This document shows, piece by piece, positions 7,829 to 14,794 of a stretch of 32,684 nt of DNA. Position numbers and translations under genes: made by a program. Numbering within the stretch: the stretch's first letter is position 1; the number at the start of each line of letters is the position of its first letter. Below the pieces are notes generated by a model, which searched no databases, had not been told where the DNA came from, and saw nothing but the letters and a program-made list of their open reading frames with translations. The DNA is taken from assembly GCA_034430415.1 (NCBI GenBank), contig DAOUEN010000016.1:1-32684 (forward strand), read 5' to 3'. Source of the stretch: JADFUZ01 sp034430415 (lineage in GTDB: Bacteria; Chloroflexota; Dehalococcoidia; GIF9; AB-539-J10).

Positions 7829-7867
7829 TCAGGAACTAACCAAGAGAAAGGGAGGTGAAGAGAACAT

Positions 7868-9550
7868 ATGACAACCACGTTAGTAATCATCATAGCACTT
7901 GCCATCTATGTTGCTGTGTATTTCCTGTACGGAAAGCGGGTGGCGCGGGATATCGTCAAGATAGACCCGAAGAGGCAGACGCCGGCGCACAAGCTCTATG
8001 ACGGGGTTGACTACGTACCTGGAAAATGGCCGGTGGTGTTTGGTCACCACTTTGCCTCTATAGCGGGTGCGGCGCCCATCGTGGGGCCAATTGTGGCACT
8101 GGCATGGGGCTGGGTCCCCTGCATCTTGTGGATATGGTTCGGCAACGCCTTCATAGGCGCAATACATGACTTCATGGCGTTGACATCGTCAGTAAGATAC
8201 GACGGCAAGTCGATACAGTGGATCTCAGGTGAAGTCATGAGGCCCAGGGTCTCCTTCATATTTTCCATATTCGTCTATCTGACCATGATTCTGGTGGTGG
8301 CGGCATTCGCCAATGTGGTGGCAGGTCTCTTTATCGGAACCCCGTCCGTGGCAACCGCTTCTTTACTCTTCATAGCGGTTGCGGTGCTCATCGGATACCT
8401 GCTCTACTGGAAGAAGCTTAACCTGTTCGCAATGACTGTGCTGGGCCTGGTGCTCCTCGGAGCGGCGATTGCACTTTCAGGAGAGATTCCCGTGGCCCTC
8501 TCCAAGACCACATGGATGGTTATCCTTGGCATCTACATCATAATCGCCGCAAGCCTGCCGGTAACGATTCTGCTGCAGCCACGGGACTATCTGAATGCAT
8601 ACCTGCTGATCGCATTCCTGATTGTCGGTGGCGCTGCCTTCCTGTTCCTTAACGGCCCCATGAGCTGGCCCGCGTTTACCTCCTTCAATGCCCCTGCTAT
8701 TGGAGGTCAACCCTCTCCGTTCTGGCCCACCGTACCGCTGGTGATAGCCTGCGGAGCTCTATCGGGTTTCCATGCCATTGTTGGCTCCGGAACAACATCG
8801 AAAATGCTGGACACTGAGTCGCATGCTCTCAGGATAGGATACGGAGCGATGCTCACTGAAGGTTTCGTGTCCACACTGGTAGTGGCGGCACTGGGAGTTT
8901 TCGGACTTACCGTGGCAGGTGTAGCGGCGGCCGATGTGGGCGCGGCAGGATGGAAAGCGCTGGGAATCGGTGTGTTCAGCGAGAGCTATGCTATGGGCGC
9001 CAACGCCGTCTTCGGCATGTCGGTGGCCTTCGGCACTACTTTTGCCTCGTTGGTGGTCTGTGCCTTCGCCCTGACCACGCTCGACACCACCAACCGAATT
9101 GCCAGGTTTGCCTGGGGTGACATTTTCTCCCGCGGCGTGAGAAGCGAGAAGACCAGGCAGAGCGGAGCCTTCAAGTTCTTCACCAGCAAGTGGGTGGCTG
9201 CCACTATCGCAGCAGCGCTGGGCCTGTACTTGGCCAATACCGGCGAGCTCTACTCTGCAATGTGGGCAGCCTTTGGAGGCGCCAACCAGATGCTGGCAGC
9301 TATTGCCCTGATGACCTCCTGCGTATGGGCCACGAACGTGCTCAGAGGCGGGAAGAAATGCCTCGTAACCCTGATCCCTGCAATGTTCCTGTGGGTTACA
9401 GTGGCTGCTGCCTACATATGGTACATCATCACCATGGCAGGAATAGTGAATTCGCTCACCCTGGTCATAATGGGCATAATGCTGGTGCTCTCCTTCTTCC
9501 TGCTATACGAGTTCATAGTTGCCCTGAAGAAAGGGCCCAAGAAAGCTTAA
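7868..9550 (+). CDS. cstA: CstA-family carbon starvation protein (peptide/pyruvate carrier)
   Basis: A 560-residue polytopic inner-membrane protein of the CstA family, whose characterised members import peptides or pyruvate. The N-terminus carries the classical family block: YGKRVARDI, TPAHKLYDGVDYVP, VVFGHHFASIAGAAPIVGP, then WGWVPCILWI. GSGTTSKMLD and the FGGANQMLAA segment near the C-terminus also match. It is the short form, without the long C-terminal extension of the enterobacterial protein. The ATG at 7868 has GGGAGGT 12 bases upstream. It opens a four-gene cluster with a tiny protein, an ArsA-like ATPase and a one-helix membrane protein. It is expressed from a long leader shared with ykvI copy 2. 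Peptide versus pyruvate cannot be decided from sequence. Confidence 0.93.
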   Translation: MTTTLVIIIALAIYVAVYFLYGKRVARDIVKIDPKRQTPAHKLYDGVDYVPGKWPVVFGHHFASIAGAAPIVGPIVALAWGWVPCILWIWFGNAFIGAIHDFMALTSSVRYDGKSIQWISGEVMRPRVSFIFSIFVYLTMILVVAAFANVVAGLFIGTPSVATASLLFIAVAVLIGYLLYWKKLNLFAMTVLGLVLLGAAIALSGEIPVALSKTTWMVILGIYIIIAASLPVTILLQPRDYLNAYLLIAFLIVGGAAFLFLNGPMSWPAFTSFNAPAIGGQPSPFWPTVPLVIACGALSGFHAIVGSGTTSKMLDTESHALRIGYGAMLTEGFVSTLVVAALGVFGLTVAGVAAADVGAAGWKALGIGVFSESYAMGANAVFGMSVAFGTTFASLVVCAFALTTLDTTNRIARFAWGDIFSRGVRSEKTRQSGAFKFFTSKWVAATIAAALGLYLANTGELYSAMWAAFGGANQMLAAIALMTSCVWATNVLRGGKKCLVTLIPAMFLWVTVAAAYIWYIITMAGIVNSLTLVIMGIMLVLSFFLLYEFIVALKKGPKKA

Positions 9551-9820
9551 GTGCGACTTCAATCCGTCTGGGAACTCCTGAAGGGTTTTGGGAGCGGACT
9601 GAGATATCAGTCCACTGAATACGTAGAATACGAGCTGAGGGAGATAGAGAACATCTTCTCCCTCTTGCTCGTGGGGTCTTTCATCGGCATACCGAGTCCA
9701 CCTTCGAATATCTCCATAAGAGTATTGCCTTACCTCGCCCGCGAGATGTACGTCATGGGCCGGAAGGCAGGGGACATGGACGATATTTCCGGCGAGGTCT
9801 TCGGGCTATTTGTCGACTAG
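9551..9820 (+). CDS. 89-residue conserved-looking protein between cstA and ArsA-like ATPase
   Basis: The GTG start follows the cstA stop codon directly (TAAGTG) and the frame ends at 9820, touching the ArsA-like gene; this tight packing suggests translational coupling. The protein is acidic, with a helical YVEYELREIENIFSLLLVGSF segment (about residues 24-44), the proline-rich IGIPSPPSNI (45-54), then VLPYLAREMYVMGRK. There is no signal peptide, and only a short hydrophobic patch (FSLLLVGSFIGI) that might touch a membrane. I do not recognise the family. Its position suggests a small partner of CstA or of the ATPase. The start is inferred from packing, since no strong ribosome-binding site is visible. 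Confidence 0.65.
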   Translation: MRLQSVWELLKGFGSGLRYQSTEYVEYELREIENIFSLLLVGSFIGIPSPPSNISIRVLPYLAREMYVMGRKAGDMDDISGEVFGLFVD

Positions 9821-9833
9821 CTATGGTGTCAGC

Positions 9834-10790
9834 GTGAAGGCGATATTTGTCGTAGGGAAGGGAGGCGTTGGCAAGACAACCTGTGCTGCCGCCATAGCCT
9901 TGTCCCTGTCCGGAGAGCACGGGACTCTTATCGTTTCGCTGGATCCTGCACACAACCTGGGAGATGTCTTTGGAACTCCACTATCCGGAAAGGCAAAGGA
10001 GCTGACAGCAGGACTCCATGCCCTGGAGGTGGACATGGAACAGGCCATCAAGGACTACCTCAAGGAAAGCGCAGGGAAGCTCAAGGACATGTACGGCTAC
10101 CTCAAGGCAATAAACATAGAAGGCTATCTGGATACCATTCGCCTTTCGCCCGGCATAGAGGAGTATGCCACCCTAGAGGAGATGGGGAAGATCATATCCG
10201 AAGGTGAGGGGAGCTATGAGATCATCGTGTTTGACACCCCCCCGACAGGGCTAACCCTCAGGGTGCTTGCCCTGCCGGAGATCTCCCTGATCTGGGGGAG
10301 GCGACTGATAAAGCTCAGGAAAGAGATACTGAGCAGGCGACTGGCAATAGAGAAAATACAGGGCGAAAAGAAGTTCGTGCTCGACGGGAAGGAGTTCGAA
10401 CTGCCGAGCAGGGCAGAGAAGGACGGAGTAATGCAGGAACTGCTGAGCTACATGGAAGAGGTGGGAAGAGTCAAGAAGCTGCAAACGGATCCTGAGAGAT
10501 CTGTGGTCATGCCGGTCATGAACCCTGACAGTCTTTCGCTCTTCGAGACCCGGAGAGCCCTCGATACTCTAAAGAGTTTGTCCATGCCCATCGGCAATAT
10601 AGTGGTAAACAAGTTCAGTGGCAAGAAAGAAGAGATGGAAGCCATCACCCGCGCAGAAACGGAGCTTGGAAGGCCAATCAGAAAGGTCCCCCTCCTCGAA
10701 GAGGAACCTGTAGGACTCCCGGCTATAGAAAGCCTCTCAGGCTACCTGAGGGCGGAGGAATGGTTGCCCGGGAAGAAAAACGATGCGTGA
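9834..10790 (+). CDS. ArsA/Get3-like P-loop ATPase
   Basis: A 318-residue ATPase of the ArsA/GET3 group of SIMIBI P-loop proteins. GKGGVGKTT at residues 8-16 is the deviant Walker A with the signature lysine, SLDPAHNLGDVF is switch I, FDTPPTGLTLR is switch II, and IVVNKFS resembles the base-recognition strand. It is a single ATPase unit, not the fused double form of plasmid ArsA. The only cysteine visible is next to the P-loop, so neither the metalloid-binding cysteines of ArsA nor the CxxC of Get3 are present, and arsenite export is unlikely. A TTG at 9810 would overlap the preceding gene and add eight residues; GTG 9834 gives the usual start of the family. It is probably co-transcribed with cstA and may help handle membrane proteins. 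Confidence 0.85.
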   Translation: MKAIFVVGKGGVGKTTCAAAIALSLSGEHGTLIVSLDPAHNLGDVFGTPLSGKAKELTAGLHALEVDMEQAIKDYLKESAGKLKDMYGYLKAINIEGYLDTIRLSPGIEEYATLEEMGKIISEGEGSYEIIVFDTPPTGLTLRVLALPEISLIWGRRLIKLRKEILSRRLAIEKIQGEKKFVLDGKEFELPSRAEKDGVMQELLSYMEEVGRVKKLQTDPERSVVMPVMNPDSLSLFETRRALDTLKSLSMPIGNIVVNKFSGKKEEMEAITRAETELGRPIRKVPLLEEEPVGLPAIESLSGYLRAEEWLPGKKNDA

Positions 10791-10859
10791 AGTCGTAGCA
10801 GTACCCTGTTGCCGACATTGGCACGGTCTATGTCATAATTGTCCAGGAGTTGAGACAAA

Positions 10860-11504
10860 ATGAGTATAACTTCATGGGTCTTCCCTCTACTTGTTATCTT
10901 CGCAGTGGTCATCATGGTGGCGTATTTCCTCGGCAGAAGAAAGAACCTGGTTTTGATGCAGCGGTACGCCGATGCCATGGAAGCCGCCTTGAAGCCGACT
11001 GACCAGCAGTATACCTGGTCTGGCGGCTACCTGGGTTTCAAGGCTGAGTACAAGGGTAACTGGGGCGTGGTGAAGAAGATAAAGCCAACCCTGCAGTTGA
11101 AGCCGCGGGTCAGTCCCCTCTACTACCCCATATCACTACTGACCATGAGACACGATAAGCTCTTTGTGGTCATGGAAACTTCCGGGAACGTGGACAACGA
11201 GGCTCACCTTATTAAGAAAGGCCACTACCGACTAGTGCCACCAGGCATAAAGGACGTGGAGAAATTCCACAAGAAAGAGGTCAAGCTGGGAGACACCGAC
11301 TTCGAGTTGCTCTACCGGGACAGCAAAGGGGAGCGGCAATTCTTCTCCTGGGCAGGGGATCTGAAAGTCGATTTCGACAGGGTGAAGCACCTGTCCTACA
11401 CCTCAAGCACCAATGTGCTATACGCTCTTGTTGATCCGACCCTGGACTTGATCGCCGTATTACTTGCCAGGCTGCCCGAGCTTGCCAAGACAATCATGAA
11501 ATAG
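10860..11504 (+). CDS. hypothetical protein with one N-terminal membrane helix
   Basis: A 214-residue protein of no family I recognise. Residues 5-25 (WVFPLLVIFAVVIMVAYFLG) form one membrane helix followed by RRKN, so the rest should lie in the cytoplasm. The soluble part is basic and rich in beta-type segments, with GGYLGFKAEYKGNWG and the repeated GxxxxFxxxY patterns. The C-terminus has a second weakly hydrophobic stretch, DPTLDLIAVLLARLP. The ATG has CCAGGAG ten bases upstream. It starts 69 bases after the ArsA-like gene on the same strand and closes the cstA cluster. It might be a client or membrane anchor for the ATPase, but that is speculation. Confidence 0.75.
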   Translation: MSITSWVFPLLVIFAVVIMVAYFLGRRKNLVLMQRYADAMEAALKPTDQQYTWSGGYLGFKAEYKGNWGVVKKIKPTLQLKPRVSPLYYPISLLTMRHDKLFVVMETSGNVDNEAHLIKKGHYRLVPPGIKDVEKFHKKEVKLGDTDFELLYRDSKGERQFFSWAGDLKVDFDRVKHLSYTSSTNVLYALVDPTLDLIAVLLARLPELAKTIMK

Positions 11505-11656
11505 GCTTCGGGCCAGCTACGGCAACGACGCACCGCCCGGCAACTACCGGAGTACCCTGCCTCTCAACATGCACGCACAGTGGGAAATCCTACTACCCGG
11601 CTTTGACGCCGAGGCGACGAAGCTGGTAAGCTACAAGCTCCAGAGGAGACGCATTG

Positions 11657-13003
11657 ATGCCCGCAGACGTGACAATGGATAAAATCGTGTCCCTGTGCAA
11701 GCGCAGGGGCTTCATTTTCCCCAGTAGCGAGATATACGGAGGCCTGGGCAGTTGCTGGGACTACGGGCCTATGGGGGTGGAGCTCAAGCGCAACGTCAAG
11801 AATGCCTGGTGGAGGACTATTGTCCAGGAGAGGGACGATGTAGTGGGCATAGACACCAGCATTATGATGCACCCCGATGTCTGGAAGGCCAGCGGGCACG
11901 TCGACAGCTTCACCGACCCTCTGGTGGAGTGCAAGTCGTGCCACCTGAGATGGCGGGCTGATGAGATTGAAAACCAGAAATGCCCCCGGTGTGGCGGCGA
12001 ACTCACCGAGCCCCGCATGTTCAACCTCATGTTCAGGACCTTCATGGGCCCTCTGGAGGAGACAGCAAGCACGGTCTACCTTCGCCCCGAAACAGCCCAG
12101 GGCATCTTCGTCAACTTCGAGAACGTGGTCACTACCTCCAGGAAGAAACTGCCTCTGGGCATCGCCCAGATTGGCAAGTCTTTCCGCAATGAGATCACCC
12201 CGGGCAACTTCATCTTCAGGACCCGGGAGTTTGAGCACATGGAGCTGGAGTACTTCGTGAAGCCAGGGACCGACGATGGCTGGCTTGACTACTGGGTGAA
12301 ACAGCGGCTCGACTGGTACATGAGTCTGGGCATCATAAAAGAGAACCTGCGCCTGCGCCAGCATGGCAAGGACGAGCTGGCCCACTATGCCAAGGACTGC
12401 TACGACGTCGAGTACCTCTTCCCCATGGGCTGGTCAGAGCTGGAGGGCATCGCCAACAGGAGCGATTACGATCTGACCCAGCACGCCAAACACAGCGGCA
12501 AAGACCTGAGCTATTATGACGGGCAAGACGGCGAGAGATATGTTCCTTATATCATCGAGCCTTCGGCCGGCGTTGACCGTTCCGTTCTGGCTTTCCTCGT
12601 GGACTCCTACCACGAAGAGGTAGTGGAGGGCGGAAACAGAGTCGTGCTGCGCCTTCATCCTTCCCTGGCTCCCATGAAAGTGGCCGTCCTGCCCCTGAGC
12701 AGGAACGAGAGGCTAGCTCCTCTGTCCAGGGATATTTACCGGCGCCTATGCCCCAGCTTCATGGCCGACTATGATGACTCCCAGAGCATAGGTCGCAGGT
12801 ACCGGCGCCAGGATGAGATTGGCACCCCCTTCTGCGTCACCGTCGATTTCGAGTCCCTGCAGGATAACCAGGTTACCATCCGGGAGAGAGACAGTCTGGC
12901 CCAGATTCGCTTGCCCATAGAGGAACTGGACGAAGCACTACGCGCCAAGCTGAGCGGTGAGGCTTTTGACGCCACCACCCTGTGGGCCACCAGAGAGAAG
13001 TAG
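11657..13003 (+). CDS. glyS: glycyl-tRNA synthetase (dimeric class II type)
   Basis: A 448-residue class II synthetase of the alpha2 type that charges tRNA-Gly. The N-terminal catalytic core opens with LCKRRGFIFPSSEIYGG and GSCWDYGPMGVELKRN. A zinc-type insertion has cysteines in CKSCHLRW and CPRCGG (residues 95-118). Motif 2 lies in SFRNEITPGNFIFRTREFE and motif 3 in EPSAGVDRSVLAFL. The C-terminal anticodon-binding domain ends with QVTIRERDSLAQIRLP. A TTG three bases upstream would add one residue, but the ATG at 11657 has GAGGAG at 11643-11648 with ideal spacing. The 150 bases before it show no T-box or clear promoter, so it may be read through from the cstA cluster. Confidence 0.96.
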   Translation: MPADVTMDKIVSLCKRRGFIFPSSEIYGGLGSCWDYGPMGVELKRNVKNAWWRTIVQERDDVVGIDTSIMMHPDVWKASGHVDSFTDPLVECKSCHLRWRADEIENQKCPRCGGELTEPRMFNLMFRTFMGPLEETASTVYLRPETAQGIFVNFENVVTTSRKKLPLGIAQIGKSFRNEITPGNFIFRTREFEHMELEYFVKPGTDDGWLDYWVKQRLDWYMSLGIIKENLRLRQHGKDELAHYAKDCYDVEYLFPMGWSELEGIANRSDYDLTQHAKHSGKDLSYYDGQDGERYVPYIIEPSAGVDRSVLAFLVDSYHEEVVEGGNRVVLRLHPSLAPMKVAVLPLSRNERLAPLSRDIYRRLCPSFMADYDDSQSIGRRYRRQDEIGTPFCVTVDFESLQDNQVTIRERDSLAQIRLPIEELDEALRAKLSGEAFDATTLWATREK

Positions 13004-13089
13004 CGTCTCTGGCTCCACACATCCACCGCAGGCCGCCAGCAACCGGTGCCTTGTCGTTGTGCGCGGGCTTCTGGAGCCCCCATCCTCGG

Positions 13090-14550
13090 TTACTTCTTGA
13101 CTGGCTCCGCTATCTCTTCCTCCAGTCCGATGAGCCGCCTGGCATATTCCACTGATTTCTCCAGTCCGGAGTTCATGCGGATCAGTAGCTTGGCCCCTTC
13201 TGGAGATCCCCCGCCGTGCATGCAGCCGGGAACACCAGCACCCACGGTAAGCCACTCGATGAGGCGTGCTACCTTCACCCGTGATTCTGCTGAAGACGCC
13301 GCTTTGAGGTACTTCCGCACCAGTTGCCCGTAGCTGGGGTCGGTGAAGTCCCGATAGGACGGCATGCACCCGGTCTCGCCAATACCACCGCTGATGTCCT
13401 CGGCCAGCATCTTGGTCTCGTAGGGCAGTGTCGCCACATAGACCTTGTTCACATTGGAAATCATCGGGTCGCAAAGCCAGGCTCCTGAAGGATGCTTCTT
13501 ACCCAGCGCTGAAGCTGCTACCCCCAGGCCAAAGGTAGTCTCGTTGTTGATGTACATCCTTATCAGCTTCTCATTAAAAGCCCTGGTGGACAGCCCGTTC
13601 GCCCGGGCGATAAGAGCCGCCGCCCCGCACATGAGGTCTCCCTGCCCTGCCACACAACCTCCAATAGCAGCACGGTAGGGCATGATGAAGTTCAACACCG
13701 CCGCTCCTGAATACTTGAACTCACCACACATGAAAACCCTGTCCCTGGGCACCAGCACATCCTGGAAGAACAGATAGGCCTGCGTAATGCCGCCCATCTT
13801 GACCGGGATGTCAAAGCCCTCCTCCAGCTCGCGGGTGTCGCTGGGGTGACGGGCCTCCACTATGGTCAACCCATCGATGTCCTTGGGAATAACGAAGGCG
13901 ACGGCGTAGTCCTTGTCCGGCTCGCGGTAGCCCGCCCCCGGCAGGACAAAAATCTCCTGTGCCGCAGCCGTCCCGCAGATCATTACCTTGGCCCCGCGGA
14001 CCACTATGCCGTCATCCCGCACCTCCACCACGTGCAGGTTCATGTCGGGGTCCTCCTGCTGTGAGGGTGGCAAAGAGCGGTTCCCCTTGGGATCGGTAAG
14101 GGCCCCGGCGATGGTGATATCGCGCTCCTGGGCACCGCTGAGCCATTTCTTCAGGCGCTCCTGGTAGTCCGTGCCCAACTCCTGGTCCATTTCGTATGTG
14201 GTGGCCCACATGGAATTGATGGCATTGTACCCGGCGCAACGGCCGCCGGTGCAGGTTCCCGTCAGGTGGTAGGCTGCCCTCTTCATCTTGCAGTTGGCAA
14301 TCATGTCCTCGGCGCTCCGGTTCACCGACAGGTAGCGGGACACCTTCTCTCCGTTCAGGTTGGACGTGGTGGCGAACAGATCGGCATACTCCGCGTCCAG
14401 CGCCGCAGCGTAGAGCTGGGCGTGCCCTTCCACGGTACCCTTGGTATTGGGATTGGTGGTTGTGTCCTGGATGAGCTCGCCGAACTTGTAGATGTTGGGC
14501 CTCAACTTACTCAGCCCCTCTTTGTACTCTTCCGGGGTCTTAAGAGCCAT
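13090..14550 (-). CDS. 4-hydroxybutyryl-CoA dehydratase-like flavoprotein (HpaB/AbfD family)
   Basis: A 486-residue member of the acyl-CoA-dehydrogenase-fold family that includes 4-hydroxybutyryl-CoA dehydratase/vinylacetyl-CoA isomerase and 4-hydroxyphenylacetate 3-monooxygenase. The region CTGGRCAGYNAI, the flavin segment DMNLHVVEVRDDGIVVRGAK and the IGGCVAGQGDLMCGAAALI stretch resemble the dehydratase rather than the monooxygenase. In the clostridial enzyme the [4Fe-4S] cluster is held by C99, C103, H292 and C299. Here the last cysteine is kept (GGC), but the position seven residues before it is tyrosine, and the first two cysteines are five rather than four apart. Its reaction may therefore differ. 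The ATG has AAGGAGGT upstream, and a promoter lies at 14592-14621. It converges with glyS. Confidence 0.85.
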   Translation of the reverse strand: MALKTPEEYKEGLSKLRPNIYKFGELIQDTTTNPNTKGTVEGHAQLYAAALDAEYADLFATTSNLNGEKVSRYLSVNRSAEDMIANCKMKRAAYHLTGTCTGGRCAGYNAINSMWATTYEMDQELGTDYQERLKKWLSGAQERDITIAGALTDPKGNRSLPPSQQEDPDMNLHVVEVRDDGIVVRGAKVMICGTAAAQEIFVLPGAGYREPDKDYAVAFVIPKDIDGLTIVEARHPSDTRELEEGFDIPVKMGGITQAYLFFQDVLVPRDRVFMCGEFKYSGAAVLNFIMPYRAAIGGCVAGQGDLMCGAAALIARANGLSTRAFNEKLIRMYINNETTFGLGVAASALGKKHPSGAWLCDPMISNVNKVYVATLPYETKMLAEDISGGIGETGCMPSYRDFTDPSYGQLVRKYLKAASSAESRVKVARLIEWLTVGAGVPGCMHGGGSPEGAKLLIRMNSGLEKSVEYARRLIGLEEEIAEPVKK

Positions 14551-14591
14551 CTATGATACCTCCTTCTCCGTAGGGTTAACTTGCCTTCCAA

Positions 14592-14621
14592 ATCTTACCA
14601 CAGCCCTGAGGCGATTGTTAA
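14592..14621 (-). promoter_or_regulatory. probable promoter of the AbfD-like gene with an inverted-repeat arm in its spacer
   Basis: Minus-strand TTAACA (14616-14621) and TAAGAT (14592-14597) lie 18 bases apart, about 45 bases before the start codon. The spacer contains AGCCCTGAGG (plus strand 14602-14611), whose perfect inverted copy CCTCAGGGCT is at 14715-14724. Confidence 0.45.
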
Positions 14622-14794
14622 CGTGTCCGCCAGCGACTGGCTGTCACGTCATCTGATGGGCAGTTCACCCAATTGACAGGAGCACCGCACCAGCGCCGCC
14701 CGACGGGCGCAATCCCTCAGGGCTGGCCCCCTGCCATTCCATCGGTATATCCCTGCCAGGCCTTGTGGCTGGGGCAACGTCTATGGCCCGTCAG

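Larger units (their letters stand above)
7546..7867 (+). other. gene-free stretch: terminator, promoter and leader between mbl and cstA
   Basis: No coding sequence is credible in this 322-base interval. It holds, in order, the terminator hairpin at 7585-7619, the promoter at 7634-7662, GCATCGCG at 7672-7679 and the cstA leader with three GGGAGGT-type blocks, the last of which is the ribosome-binding site of cstA. Confidence 0.75.
7604..7867 (+). repeat. leader repeat, copy B (before cstA)
   Basis: Matches 5301-5494 before ykvI copy 2 with the same spacing of all landmarks: GGGAGGTGAG at 7711 and again at 7770, TCAGCGTGTTACATCCTT at 7803-7820, and AACCAAGAGAAAGGGAGGT at 7838-7856. The leader RNA would be about 200 nt. 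No known riboswitch class was recognised. Confidence 0.7.

Noticed and set aside
9810..9833. TTG start for the ArsA-like gene
   Set aside because: It overlaps the preceding gene and adds eight residues before the usual first strand; GTG 9834 is preferred, though not proven.
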